A stretch of 64,000 bases of DNA, from assembly GCF_035594125.1 (NCBI RefSeq), contig NC_087173.1, positions 4,358,986 through 4,422,985 on the forward strand, read 5' to 3'. Under the pieces are notes generated by a model. It was not told where the DNA came from. It saw only the letters and a program-made list of their open reading frames with translations, and did not search any database. This DNA comes from Scylla paramamosain (taxonomy: Eukaryota > Arthropoda > Malacostraca > Decapoda > Portunidae). Both the position numbers and the translations under genes were made by a program. Every line of letters begins with the position of its first letter. Position 1 is the first letter of the stretch. Positions 14,312 to 30,945 of this stretch are shown in pieces.

Positions 14312-15255
14312 TAAAGAATTTGTAGGTACTAAAAGACATCCGTGATAATACAACCCCTTTGCCGGTCCTTCCCTTTCTCAAAATGCTAATAAGGTTTGTC
14401 CCTCGACGTCCCCAGAAGGTGTGTGTTGTCTCCTGTCTCCTCTGCAGGCTGCTCACGCCCACCTGTCACAGAACCCTCGTTACCTAATCCCTGTCACGCC
14501 GCCGCCTTCCCAAGTCGCCCATTTGGTCTCCCTCTTTTCCTCCTCCTGCTCCTGCCGCCATGTCGTTTCCCTCCTCTTCTCCTTTCGTCCTTCCTTGGTT
14601 CCTTGGTTCCTTGGTTCCTCCCTCGTTCGTTCCTCACGTCATGTTATTTTGTTTTCTATTCCTGCCTTGTTGTGTTTTCTTATTTTATTTGCTTCCTTCC
14701 TTCTGTCCTTCATTGATTCATTGATTTATTAATTCGTTCTTTTATTCATTTATTTGTCAAGCTACCCATCCTTTTTTTTTTTTTAATCCTTTCCATCTTT
14801 TGTTCCTTTTTTTCTTTTTGTTCGTCCATCCATTCATCCGGCCATACTTCATTCATTCATTCTTTCATTCTTCCTTCTTTTCTTCCTTTCTTCGTTGCTT
14901 TCCTTCATTATTTCATTCTTTCACTCCTACTTATCTGTCTCTTTTTCTTTATTTTCTTTCTTCCATCTCTTTTTTTCTTCTATTTCACTTTCCTCTTCCA
15001 TTTATTATTTTATCTTTTATTTCCTTTTTCTTTTAACGTCTTTTCTTCCATTCTTTATTTCTTCCCTCCTTCCTTCCTTGCTTGATCTTTCTATGCATTC
15101 TTCCTTCTTTCATTTTTCCTTCTTTTTATTTCTTTCCTCTCCATTTAATGCGTATTTCTTTTTCCTTTTTCTTCATCTTTTCTTTCTTCATCTTGTTTCA
15201 TTTTTTTCCAGTTACAGATCTTCGCCTTGTAAAATTACGTAGCACTTATTATATC

Positions 15256-15566
15256 TTCCTCCTCCTCCTCCTCCTCCTCCTCCTCCTCCTCCTCCTCCTC
15301 CTCCTCCTCCTCCTCCTCCTCCTCCTCCTCCTTCTCCTCCTTTTTCTCTTCTTCTTCCTCTTTTTCTTCTTTTTTCTTTTAGTTCTTTTCATTCTCCTCC
15401 TCCTCCTCCTCTTCCTCTTCCTCGTCTTCCTCCTCCTCCTCTTCCTCTTCCTCTTCCTCTTCTTCCTCCTCTTCTTCCTCCTCCTCCTCCTCCTCCTCCT
15501 CCTCCTCCTCCTCCTCCTCCTCCTCCTCCTCCTCCTCCTCCTCCTCCTCCTCCTCCTCCTCCTCCT
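15256..15566. repeat. (CCT)n/(TTC)n composite array
   Basis: Two CCT blocks are separated by a TTC/CTTTTT-rich middle, about 310 bp of pure pyrimidine apart from isolated A and G bases near 15381-15391 and 15424. Confidence 0.95.
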
Positions 15567-15626
15567 AATCAAATTTGACTCCGATGTAAAATTCCACTCA
15601 TATTTTAAATTAATTTCCAACAATAT

Positions 15627-15764
<138 letters not shown>

Positions 15765-15897
15765 CCTTGAGAATGATTGATCGAGAATCTTTACGACATT
15801 TTAAAACATGTGTATATTTTTTACCAATATTTGTGAAAGATTCTCGCCACCTTACGCGGGAAGAACTTAAAGAAACCTCCCTCGAGAGAAGATAAGC

Positions 15898-16090
15898 TCT
15901 CCTCCTCCTCCTCCTCCTCCTCCTCCTCCTCCTCCTCCTCCTCCTCCTCCTCCTCCTCCTCCACTTCCTCTTCCTTTTCTTCGGAGTCCTCCTCCTCTTC
16001 CTCTTCCTTTTCTTCCTTCTCTTCTGACTCCTACTCCTCTTCTGACTCCTTTTGTTGTTGTTGTTGTTGTTGTTTTTGTTGTTGTTTTAT
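15898..16090. repeat. (TCC)n, degenerate TTCC, then (TTG)n
   Basis: TCC array to about 15962, degenerate TTCC and CTC mixtures to about 16050, then about eight TTG units. Confidence 0.93.
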
Positions 16091-16178
16091 TGTAATAGTG
16101 GTGGTAGTTTTTAGTTGTTTTCTTCTTTTTCTTTTTGTTCTTGTTCTGCTCTTTTCGTTTTCCTTCTCTTCCTTTCCC

Positions 16179-16226
16179 CTCCTCCTCCTCCTCCTCCTCC
16201 TCCTCCTCCTCCTCCTCCTCCTCCTC
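16179..16226. repeat. (CTC)n microsatellite
   Basis: About 16 CTC units. Confidence 0.95.
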
Positions 16227-17338
16227 ACCTGTCGGAAATGAGCTTCAGGTTCTAAACTTCGATAGGACGAGAAAAGTCCGCCCGATATTTTTACCTGCCA
16301 CTCCTCAGCTGCATATGGCTGATAATCCTACTTTTTCTCGCCATTTTTCGTCTTTTCCTTCGCTTTTGTCTTCTTGTCTTGTATCTTTGTGTGTGTTTGT
16401 GTCCGTTTTCTTTATGTATCGTGTTTTTTTGGGGGGTTATTTATTTATTTATTTATTTTCGTTTTCTTGTGCTTTATTTATTTTTTTTTCTGTGTGGGAG
16501 TCTTTTATTTATTTTTTTACTATTTTTTTTTTATTTTGGTCCAGTCAAATTTGTTTTCTCGCTTTTGATTTTTTTTTATTCTCCCTCTCTTTCTTCTCCC
16601 ATATTCTGATTCTCCACTTTTTTCTCTTTCACTATTTTTTTTTTTTTTTCGTTTTTTTGCCTTTGTCTTTTGTTATCATGTTTTCCATTTCTCTGTGTGT
16701 GGAAGTCTCATTTTCTTTATTCACTTGTTTATTTATTAGTTTTATTTTAATTGTAGTCCTTTCTGATTTCTTTCCTCGCTTTTTATTTCTTATTTTCTCT
16801 TTTCTATTTTTTGTATTATTTTCTTTTTTATGAATGCGTGGGAATGTGTTTTTAATTTTCTTGATATTAGTATTATTTTTCTGTCCTATTTTTTTTACTT
16901 CTATTGATTCATTTGTCTTTATTTTTTTCCTGTATTTACGTTTTTTTTTTTTTATTATTCTTTAGTCGCTTGTTTTTCTTTCATTTTCTTGTTTTTTGGT
17001 TCATTAGTCTTTTTTTTTTTTTTTTTGGTATTTTTTGTTCTTTAGTCAGTTCTTTCTTTCTCCTTTCCTGTATTATTTACTTGTTTTTCGGTTCTTAAGC
17101 CTCGTTGGTGTTTTTTTTTTCTTTCACTTAACCGTTTTATTTACGTCAAGATTTCCTTCACCATAATTTTCTGTATCGTATTTATGCTGCCACGTTCATC
17201 AGGTTTCCTCCTTCTTTCCCTTAAAACATCGCTCACAAAACTCGCCTTTTTTCATTCCCAAGGGTCTTATTTTTTTCCGCCCCCGACACCAACCTCTTTT
17301 TTTTTTCTTGCCTTCTCTCCCCTCCTCACACCCTTACC

Positions 17339-17474
<136 letters not shown>

Positions 17475-18260
17475 TCCCTTTTTCTGCCTCTCACATTTTT
17501 TCACATCTTTTCACATAGTTCATCCTCTCCGTCTGTCCGTTCCCTTCCCTTCCCTTCCTCCTCCTCTTCATTTTCCTCCTTTATTTAGCATGTCCGTTTT
17601 TCTTTCCCCTTTTCCCATTTCTCCCTTTCCCTCTTTGTTCATCCTTTTTTCCACCTTTCCTTCTCTTTATCTCGCAGCAATCACATCCTTTTTTTATTCC
17701 TTTCTTTTTAAACTGTTAGATACCCTTTGGTTTCCTCACACCTACTCTTAACCTCTCCATTCCCGCCTCTCTCTTTTCCCTCTCCTCTCCGCTATCACCT
17801 GTCAGGAACTCTTTTCACTTGCCTTTCCCTTGGGTCTCCTACAATACGCCCCTTTCACCTATCTCCCTCCTTCCATGTTCTCTTCTCCTCCTCCTCCGCC
17901 TCCTCCTGTCCAGCCTCTATTGGCAGCCTCCCTACCTTTCATCCTCCTTTTCTTCTCTCTTCTACCTTTTAGCTCTTACTATCTTCTTTCTTCTTTTTAC
18001 GTTCCCTTCTTACTCCACCTCCACCTCTTCTCCAGGGTCTATTGACAGATTATCTCCACCTTCTCTCCTTTTCTTCCTTCCTCTCCTGTATTTTCTCCTT
18101 TATTTCTTCTCCTATCCCTTCTATCTTCCTTTCTCTACATTGCCTTCTTATTCCCCCTCCTCTTCCTCTGCTGGCTTTATTGACAGCTTCTTTCTTTCTC
18201 TCTACCTTCTTTCCTCCTCCTCTCCCCTTTCCTATATACCTTCTCTTAACTCTCGTACTC

Positions 18261-19262
18261 AGTGCCCCCCTGCCTCGCCAGCCACCCTTGTCACATCTTG
18301 CCCTGACAGCTCAGTTGGGCGTATCTCACCCCTTTCCCGCACCTCCACTCCTTTTCCCAGCAAGAAAGTCCGGTATTTGTTCCCTGCCGCCTTGTGACAA
18401 CTTCCCCGGGTCGAGGCGCCGAGACCTTGTGGTGATTTATGATGGTATTCACAAACCTTCCCCGTGTCCTCCTCCATCGCCGCTGTGAATTTGCATTTTT
18501 ACGCCCTCTCTGAGAAAAAAAGTAAGGGAAGAAAGGAGGATTTATGTAAAAAAGCCTATAGCAGCTACACTTTTTATTTTTTCGGGGGGTTTGGTAAGCG
18601 TATGCCTAAAGAACCCGGAGTGAGGCACGAACGAACGGAAAGAGAGGGGGAAAAAAAGGGAAAGAAAAGATTGCTCGGTCATGTGATGCTGATGCCATAA
18701 CTCTCTCGTCTGGGAGGGAAAAGATTGGATGAATATAGAAAAGTAACGCGTAATGGATCGCATAATGTTTGATAAGTAAGATAGATTACCGAATGATACA
18801 AGTAGATCTGTTTTGAATCACCGTCAGGCACAAAACAAGGTTACAAAGACGGGAATATCTCATCGTACCTAACATATAAACTATCGTACGGACAAAAGCA
18901 AGTGGAAATAATTCTAACATAATCGCTTAAGTGGATGGAGAAGATTTGTATGTACGTATAAACAAAATTTTCATGAAACATTGAATTCTAATCTCGAAAA
19001 TTTGTATATATTATTTTCATTGCCTTTTTTTTTTTTTTTTTTTTACCCCGATACGTCACAGTCTCGCATAGAACATAAAATTGTGAGATAGTTCCTCGAT
19101 TTATTATACAAAATATTTATAGTTCCATTTTACCGACAATTTCATGATAAAAATTAAGTGAATTAAATCAAAGAGAGAGCAGTGTCCCTTTAATAGAGGG
19201 CACCGTTTTCTTTACACTGTTTGCCTTTGAATTTAATGACTTGGGTATTATTATGGCTTTTC

Positions 19263-19265
<3 letters not shown>
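18261..19265. other. Unique AT-rich spacer
   Basis: No repeat array except a poly-T run at 19026-19044, and no recognisable coding segment. Frames are short with stops throughout. Confidence 0.55.

Positions 19266-19339
<74 letters not shown>
19266..19339. repeat. (TG)n microsatellite
   Basis: Pure TG run of 37 units. Confidence 0.97.
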
Positions 19340-19340
<1 letters not shown>

Positions 19341-19396
19341 CTTGGTATGCGTGTGTGTATTTAGTCTTTTGCAGTTACACTTCTCTGTCATTAAGA

Positions 19397-19783
<387 letters not shown>

Positions 19784-19855
19784 CGTCTGAAAGATAAAAG
19801 ATAAAGTTGAATGAAAAAGAAAGACAAGGAAAATGAGAGTGGATGAAAATTTACC

Positions 19856-19862
19856 GGAAAGC

Positions 19863-19923
<61 letters not shown>

Positions 19924-19962
19924 GAGAGAGAGCCCTTATCAACCTGGGGGAAAGCCACGAGA
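19856..19962. repeat. GA array bracketed by a 14-bp direct repeat
   Basis: GGAAAGCCACGAGA occurs at 19856-19869 and again at 19949-19962. The GA array and 17 bp of unique sequence lie between. Confidence 0.8.
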
Positions 19963-21723
<1,761 letters not shown>

Positions 21724-21917
21724 GTTTTTGTTCCCCGGAATTCTTAAGATCAAAAGGGTCTTTTTTTCGTTGTCAGAGGATCTCTCGAGGTCGTCTTGTG
21801 ATCCTGACCTCGACGACCTTCATTAAGTCGTACATTATTTACTAGGAAGTTTAGCAGGAAGTTGCTGAAGCTTGGGTTATTTATGTAAGACGTGCAGTTT
21901 GTTTACTCTTACTAATG

Positions 21918-22179
<262 letters not shown>

Positions 22180-22280
22180 GTTCCTATTTAGAACAAGCTG
22201 AGAAACACACGTCTGCAAAATACAAGTCCCCAAAAGAAGGAAATAAAAGCGTGAATTGGACAGTGAAGGACGGAAAAACT

Positions 22281-22336
22281 CCTCTCCTCCTCCTCCTCCT
22301 CCTCCTCCTCCTCCTCCTCCTCCTCCTCCTCCTCCT
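22281..22336. repeat. (CTC)n microsatellite
   Basis: About 18 CTC units. Confidence 0.95.
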
Positions 22337-22475
22337 TCACTGGTCTTATTAGATTCCTACCTTGCATTGTCACCATTAGGACAAAACCCAGCATATTTCC
22401 ATCTTAACCCTGAAAAAAAATCATTTGAAATCCTTCGAATCTGATGGGAAAATGGCAAATAGAGCTGGTGGGCGG

Positions 22476-22478
<3 letters not shown>

Positions 22479-22530
<52 letters not shown>

Positions 22531-22534
22531 CAGA

Positions 22535-22612
<78 letters not shown>
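22479..22612. repeat. (GA)n and (TC)n inverted pair
   Basis: GA run at 22479-22526 and TC run at 22537-22612 with only a 10-bp loop, a near-perfect hairpin of about 48-bp arms. Confidence 0.93.
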
Positions 22613-22616
<4 letters not shown>

Positions 22617-22659
22617 CTGATTGAATTCATAGCTCGCATCAGTTCATTCTTGACGGAGG

Positions 22660-23290
22660 GCGAAGTCAGCGTCCCCCATCCGGGAATTTGTGAGGGTGGC
22701 GGTGGGTTAGCGGGCGGCGGGGCACCATTACTGGCCTGAATTGTCTGGTAATTGTGGTGAGAGAGGCGGCGGCGGCCTGGAAGGAGGCTAATGCAAGTGG
22801 TTGAGGTGGGTGGTAATTGGCGGGCCGCGGGGGTGGTAGCGATGTGATGCTAGTAGAGGTGGTGGTGCTGGTGGTGGTGGTGGTGGTGGAAGGGTACAGG
22901 TGGTGGTAATGGTGGTGATTCTTGTTCTTGTCAGTGAAATGGTGTGCGGTGTGACGATGGTGGTTTCAGGTATTGCGGTTTGGTTTGTGTTGTGGTGAGA
23001 GTAGGAATAGTGGTAGTAGTGGTGATGGTGGTTGTGGTGGTGGTGATAGGTCAGTTAGTCAATTTTGGTTCATGAGTCAATTTTGGATCATGTGGCTGTT
23101 AAAATGGAAATGATTGTGGTGGCAGTGGTAGTAATTCCAGTTATTCAGTTTTTTTTTCTTTTTTTTCTTTTTTCGAGCAATAGAAGAAATTTTAGTTAAT
23201 ACATTTGTTAAGGTGGAAATAATGGTGGTGGTGGTGATGGTGGTAGTGGTGGTGGTGATAGTCGCAAGTGTAAGAGTGGTGTGAAATTGG
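22660..23290 (+). repeat. Degenerate (GGT)n G/T-rich block
   Basis: Repeated GGT, GGTA, GGC and GAT triplets, with the densest run at 22857-22889. G-runs at 22688-22720 could support G-quadruplexes on the + strand. No coding match was seen. Confidence 0.75.
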
Positions 23291-24155
23291 TTAATCTTAT
23301 TGCGTGTTTTTGTTCAGGGTAGGTATTCCTTTGTTAATTATTCGTGTAATGAGCGCCGCCTTTCGTGCTAAACTAACGTAGGCATATTTATCCCCGTTTT
23401 ACGAATGCCAGTTTGAACTTGAAACTGTTAACGAACACTTTAATTTCAACCAGTATAACAATTGATAATAATAGAAAAAAAAGTACTGCAGTATGTCTCA
23501 GATTGAAATTACTAGAAATTGATGAATACAAAATGCAACACTGGAAAAGGTATAACTTGTAGAAGAGAATACCAGAAAAATACAAAAAAAAAGCCAGTAG
23601 AAAAGAGTAGAAAGTTCTGAATAAACTGAAACACAAATTCTAGAAAGGTGAAAAAGAAAAGAAAAATACAGAAAAGGCAAAGAAGTTACAGGAATAAATC
23701 AAAATATAGAATACCAGGCAGGCGAAAATTTGTAGTAAAAGGAAAGGAGAAAGAAAAATTCAGCGACCTACATACTTTCCTAAGGACAGAAAGGAAGATC
23801 TAATGGTTCCCTTCCTCCCGCTACTGCCTCCTCCCGCTCCTCACGCTCTGCTGACGGTGCTGCGGGAGGAGGCTGGGGATCGCTGCCTATTGTGCTGCTG
23901 GTGGTGATGGGGGTGAATGGTGAATGGTCGTGATGGTAATTGTTAGTGCTGAGGTAAATAATGGTGGTAGTGACGTGTTAGTTTTATATGTGGTGGTGAT
24001 GGGGGAGGTGATAGTGAAGATGGTGAATGGTGGTGGCGATTGTGGTGGTGGCTGAGACGAGTGAAAATGTAAAATACGAGTATAAATAAAAAAGACTTAT
24101 ATAAAGAGAAGACATGAAGAGATGGAGTGAAAGGAAGGTTAAAGTAGAACTGGTC

Positions 24156-24157
<2 letters not shown>
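23291..24157. other. Unique spacer with a second short GGT block
   Basis: A-rich unique sequence at 23400-23800, then G/T-rich GGT-type sequence at 23890-24060. No gene was recognised. Confidence 0.5.

Positions 24158-24226
<69 letters not shown>
24158..24226. repeat. (GA)n microsatellite
   Basis: Pure GA run of about 34 units. Confidence 0.97.
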
Positions 24227-24230
<4 letters not shown>

Positions 24231-24249
24231 ATGTCTGCTATTCTCCTTA

Positions 24250-24361
<112 letters not shown>

Positions 24362-24441
24362 CGACGCAGCTCTAAGAAAAAATAAAACATTATCCCGAGA
24401 AACAGTAAAAGCCACAGCAATCTTGTCTCAGTTGTTCTCTT

Positions 24442-24562
<121 letters not shown>

Positions 24563-24897
24563 GACTCAAGATCTATAAACAAATAAGAACCGAGAATAAT
24601 ATACTTTTCTTGTTCCTTGTTCTTTGGCAATCCTTAATGGCTTACGTTGATAACAATACCAGAACATCTTATTACTTTTTCAATATTGGTCAATAAGGCA
24701 AACTTTATTACTCTTGGTACGTTCGCTTCAGCATCTGTGTTCCATGAAAACCTAAGTTGGATTGTGGTGAAGAATTGATAAGGAATCCGTTACAGTCTAT
24801 GTAAGCGAGTAATGGAAATGTTTGGGTGGTGTAACTTAAATAGACAGGAAAACTACTGGGAATTTTAACTGGAAAGGAAGTATTGGAAACTGATTAC

Positions 24898-25482
24898 TCA
24901 ACACCACCAGCACTTCCTTACGACCATGATCACCACCACTACTACTACTACCATCACCACTTCCATTACCGCCACCATCACCACTATCATTAACGCCACC
25001 ATGGCCAGTATCACTACCGCCGCCACCACCACCACCACCACCACCACCACCACCACCACCACCACCACCACCACCACTGCTTTCACAATATCACTGGAGC
25101 ATAACACATCACCACTTTTATACTTTAACACTTTCACCAATAACACTGCAACACAGCCAACTTCACCAACACCAATAACAATAAACACTACACACACCAC
25201 CACCACTAGCACCATCACCAGAAACATCACCACCACCACCACCACCACTAGCACCACCATCAGAAACATCACCAACACTACCACGTGAAAAACACCCTCA
25301 CCAAAGACCAACACCACCTCAACACCACTGAAGCACCACCACACAGTTACCACCACAATCACTACACCAAAACTCATAAATACAGATGCCTCTTGTAATA
25401 CTAACAGTCAACCTTAGCTTATCTCTCTTCCCCCTCCACCACCACCACCACCACCACCACCACCACCACCACCACCACCAGC
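24898..25482. repeat. Degenerate (ACC)n block with two pure cores
   Basis: ACC, ATC and ACT triplets dominate 24898-25290, with a pure ACC core at 25020-25077. A second pure CAC core lies at 25436-25482. The apparent poly-Thr and poly-Val frames are repeat artefacts. Confidence 0.9.
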
Positions 25483-25547
25483 ACCGGTCAGCATAAAATG
25501 TCCTGGGAATCAATAAACTTCTGCCTGTCATGATCTCTCATCTGTCC

Positions 25548-25549
<2 letters not shown>

Positions 25550-25637
<88 letters not shown>

Positions 25638-25648
25638 GTGTGTGTGTG
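25550..25648. repeat. (GA)n(GT)n compound array
   Basis: GA to 25634, then a short GT run. Confidence 0.95.
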
Positions 25649-27090
25649 CAGTCCTTCTCAAGCATTACATAAAACTCTTGCTTTTCTTTACTTTATTTAC
25701 TTATTTATCAATGTACCTTTCTTTATATTTACTCATTTAATTTAGTTTGCTGTTTACCTCCTACCTTGGACCCTTTATTCTTGTTTACTTGTATGTTTAC
25801 TTGCGTTTTACTGTCTCTTACCTGTTTGTGTGCTCTGTTTGCTTCCTTGATTCTGCTTGGGGCCAGCAAAGAAACAGGTAGGAAATAACAGGGTCTTGTA
25901 CGAGTAAATGTCTCTTTTGTTCATTTTTATTCTTGACTTTGGTAACATTGACAACTTGCATTCGTTTGTCTATCTGTCACTGTCTCTATCTCAGTCCAAG
26001 TCTGTTTTGCCTGCTTGTCTCCATGTATTTGTGTGTGTCTGCCTGTTTGCCGTCTCTCTCTCTCTCTCTCGTCTTTATCTCTTTCCTGTAAATCTGAATG
26101 AATTTTTTTGTGTTTCGGTATTTGTTGTTGTATCTATCTGTCAGTCTATCTGTCTATGTCTAGTGTGTATATAAATCCCTTTCCTCCTGCCCAAGTTTGC
26201 TTTTATGCTTGTTATTATGCCTCTCTTAATTACCTGTTATGTTTTTTTCACTCTCGGTCTGTGTCTAAGAAAGTATAACAAGTTTGCGGACGTTTGTTCT
26301 TTCTCTGTGTTCCTTTGTGCTGTTTGTCTTTCTTTCCGCATGTTATGTCTGTCTTTGGTGGACGTGTGTTTGTGTTTTGTATAACTTGGTTCGTCTTCCT
26401 CCTCGTCGGTTCATGAACTGTGTGTCTCTCTCATTTGTGTGTTAATTAACCTGTCTTGCTTTGAGTGACTGTTTCTATCGGTCTTTTAGTCTCTGCCAGT
26501 TTTCTTAGCCCCGCCTTGTCGGTCTCCATGGTTACATCACGTACTAACCTGTCAACTTTGCTTTCTATTTTTTCCATTCCATTTGTTTAAGTTAAGATAG
26601 AACTGTTGTAGTGTCACGGTAACACATAGCGTGGAATTCCCTCTCGCTTTAGTGCTCCGTTTTATAGTTAGGTTTCAATATTAAGAAGTACTTCGTCACT
26701 TCAGAAAAACACTGCCCACTGTCATGCATTGCAGCGCTTTACTGTTTATCTTTTTTTTTTTTTGTCTATTTCTCTTTATTTACTTATTTATTCATTTATT
26801 TTATTTTATTTTATTTATTTATTTTTTGTTTGTTTATAGCAGAGACAAACAATTCAGCTGCAACTATTCTATTTTCTTCCTTTTATTATTATTACTATTT
26901 TTATTGTTCTTGTTGTATAGGTTTAGATTATCACCTAATATTCGTGACGGTTCAGCTAGCTTGCCTTTAAAGAATGACGCCTTTCCAATAGCTCATACCG
27001 CCCTCTGGAACTCCCTGATGCAGTGTTCGTGAAGAATGAGTTAATGAGAAGCACGTGGGGTGTTCGTCACCCACTCGGCAATAGCTACAA
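25649..27090. other. Unique T-rich spacer
   Basis: T-rich sequence with scattered TCTG/TCTA words at 25960-26170 and TTTA/ATTT tetranucleotide runs at 26768-26830. No gene was seen. Confidence 0.5.
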
Positions 27091-27172
27091 AAGTGGGTAA
27101 CTTCCATTGGGACTCGAACTCTGGTCCCTGAGATCCCCAAGAAGCAGACCACTAAGCCACCAGTTGCGATAT
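27091..27172 (-). repeat. tRNA-derived SINE-like segment
   Basis: On the minus strand an A-box-like TGGCTTAGTGG (27149-27159) is followed about 35 bp later by a B-box-like GTTCGAGTCCC (27109-27119), the spacing of an internal RNA polymerase III promoter. The acceptor and T-arm strands do not pair well, so it is not a functional tRNA. A tRNA-derived SINE head is the best reading, from the two boxes only. Confidence 0.45.
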
Positions 27173-27567
27173 CTCTCTTCTAATTTCTCCTGACAGATTA
27201 CCAACAGAGCAAACTCCTTCATAGACTCAGAATAACACCATCCATTTGTAAACACTCCAGCGTTTTATCCTTTACTTTTATGTTCCTCTTGTCCTTCCTC
27301 ATAACATCCCCTTGCCTTCATTGCACCTTCCTTGCCGACACATAACGTCAATACCAGGATCTCTATAGAAGGAAAAGATAAACTAATAAACTTCCAGACC
27401 ACAATTCCCAAGATAATCTGCAACCTTCCTTCGCTTCCACCGATGAGTTTTAGCTCCCGAAGCTCTCCGTAACGAATCTGGGTCAAGGACGCCATTTTGA
27501 CCTTGACCGGCTAAAAGGACGAGGAGGAGGAGGAGAAGGAGGAGGAAGGATGATTCAAGGCACACTG

Positions 27568-27570
<3 letters not shown>

Positions 27571-27634
<64 letters not shown>
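27571..27634. repeat. (GA)n microsatellite
   Basis: Pure GA run of 32 units. Confidence 0.97.
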
Positions 27635-27636
<2 letters not shown>

Positions 27637-27737
27637 CATTCCATGTTTTGTTTCTTCATGACCTCAAGTCTTCTAATTAAGTTTGTTATTAAAAGCAGTC
27701 TCGGATAAAGCACACTGTCTTTCTTATGACCTGGATT

Positions 27738-27741
<4 letters not shown>

Positions 27742-27833
<92 letters not shown>
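27742..27833. repeat. (TC)n microsatellite
   Basis: Pure TC run of about 46 units. Confidence 0.97.
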
Positions 27834-28568
<735 letters not shown>

Positions 28569-28975
28569 GTAAACGACCTCACAATAAACGAGCAAACAAA
28601 CGGAAAACACGTACAATTTAAGCCAAAACCTAAAAGACAACAGTATCAGTGCAAAGAATTGAACCAAAACTCTGACTCGTCCCCATGGCAGTAACTTATG
28701 TCCAATGCAGAGAAGGGAGGGATGTTTTTGTTTTCATTGCTCATTGACCGCAAGCCTGAGGTGACGCTGAGGAGTAGGAGGAGGAGAGGGAAAAATAGTA
28801 ACAGTATGAATGAAAAAAAGTTATGATTCGGGTTATTTATAACAGAGGGACACGTGGAGAGGTGAGAATCAGCGGGACAGCATAGGAGGCTGAATAAGAA
28901 ATATGTAGAGGACGAAGCAAGGGAGAAAAATAACTTTTATGAGGACAATAATAGCTACTTGACTGCTATATGCGA

Positions 28976-28977
<2 letters not shown>

Positions 28978-29057
<80 letters not shown>
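28978..29057. repeat. (GA)n microsatellite
   Basis: Pure GA run of 40 units. Confidence 0.97.
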
Positions 29058-29061
<4 letters not shown>

Positions 29062-29356
29062 AATAGACTCTTGTCCAAAAAAAAAAGTTAAAAGAAAAAG
29101 AAATTGATGAGAAGGGAAGAGAATTAAGCGATAAAACAGGAGATAAACAGTCTGTTGGAGGCAAAAGAAAGAGAAGAAAGAGAAGAGAAGCAGGAGAAAG
29201 AAACAGAGGAATTATAATTGCAAAAGTGATAAAAGGGAAGAAGCAATGAGGAGACAAGACGATGTTAGAGCAAGAAATGGAATTAACAAGCTGGTGAAGA
29301 AACAAAAAAAAAAAAAAAAAGAAAGAAAAGGAAAAGAGATGGTGTGTGCAAAGTAG

Positions 29357-29494
<138 letters not shown>

Positions 29495-29563
29495 AGCTGA
29501 GTACGAGATAAATGTACACAGGACTTGATAGAGTGAATGTGGCTGCCAATTGTAACGCTTTAA

Positions 29564-29603
29564 ATCAGTCAATCAGTCAGTCAGTCAATCACTCAATCAG
29601 TCA
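29564..29603. repeat. (TCAG/TCAA)n tetranucleotide array
   Basis: About ten tetramers alternating between TCAG, TCAA and CTCA. Confidence 0.85.
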
Positions 29604-30458
29604 GCTTAACATGGTGAAAATAGGCTTCTTTTTTACTAGTGAGCTCATCTTTTTTTTTTTTTACAGTTAACTCCTAAAAATGTTACAGAAAATATAGGTT
29701 TTAGTATATATTTTTTTCTTTTGTTAAATGTACCAAATTACAGAAATTATTGGTGACATTTTTACAACTTTAAAAAGAAACACGGAAAACACTTACAGCA
29801 TTAATAAACATCATTCAAGACAAACTATTTCCCTCATTTGCAGGAAAAACAAGCGGGAAAGTTTGGGATTAAACGATTCACTAAATTCTCTACCTTTTAA
29901 GAACTTAGTCCCCGGAATTATTATATTTCCTTCACTATTTGTTATAGTTTCACCTAAAGAAAACGGACTTTCAAACTCACTCTTCGTTCCCTTCATCCTT
30001 TCCTCCCTCCTTCCCTCCCTCCTTTCCTCCCTCCTTTCCTCCATTCCCCAGCAATCCCTCTTCCCTCTCATGGATCAGGGCGGCAGGGGAGAGGAGGAAG
30101 GAGAGAGAGGGAGAGGGAGAGGGGGTAGGGTGACACGCCGCCTCTGACAAGCTGGTCACAGTAAATTTCATCAGTGGGCAAACTTCACAATTCCATCCAA
30201 GGCCACAACAAATCTCTCTCTCCCTCTCTTTCTTCCTCCCTTCCTCTCTCTCCCACCCGGCGTCACTCCCACGCCACTCGTCCCGGTCACTTCCTCCTCC
30301 TCCTCCTCCTCCTCCTCCTCCTCCTCCTCCTCCTCCTCCTCTTTCACACCAGCTTGACATTGCCCACATTCTCTGCTGCGACAGAAATCCACTTTTTTTT
30401 TTTTTTTTTTTCGTAACCATGGTGTGTGAAGTTAAAGACCTTAGAGATACGCACCGTG

Positions 30459-30509
<51 letters not shown>

Positions 30510-30636
30510 TCATTTCATCTGCTTTTAGTTCAGGAGGTAAAGATGAACTGGGGTTGATGTAGGTAATAATTATGCGCCATTGTGATTATAGCGAGTTTTT
30601 TGTGTATTTTTGACGCTGGATAACAAAGAACGTGTG

Positions 30637-30704
<68 letters not shown>

Positions 30705-30798
30705 GGTGTCAATACATAAAATGCCACTGTTTTTATCCATCCAGCCAATGAACCTCACGTACAATGACCGGTAGTATTAAGCTCTTTCAGTCTTTCAT
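29604..30798. other. Spacer with three short arrays
   Basis: Holds (CTC)n at 30292-30341, (GA)n at 30463-30506 and (GT)n at 30641-30702, plus CCTT-rich sequence at 29990-30050. No gene was recognised. Confidence 0.7.
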
Positions 30799-30799
30799 C

Positions 30800-30945
30800 A
30801 GGACTATTATCAAAGGCCACAGAGGTTGATAATTGGGCTCACCTGGATGCGGTTTCCATTGATGATACATAATCCTAGTTAAAGTATCGCTAGAATCGTG
30901 AAAACACTTAGAATCCCAGTCACTACTGCAGGAGACTGGTAAAAA
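30800..30945 (+). repeat. Dispersed repeat family A, copy 4
   Basis: GGACTATTATCAAAGGCCAC, AGAGGTTGATAATTGGGCTC, TAATCCTAGTTAAAGTATCG, CTAGAATCGTGAAAACACTT and CACTACTGCAGGAGACTGG. It is the most complete copy here and the best reference for the family. Confidence 0.7.

Noticed and set aside
27091..27172. Functional tRNA gene
   Set aside because: Box-like motifs are present, but the acceptor and T stems do not pair.
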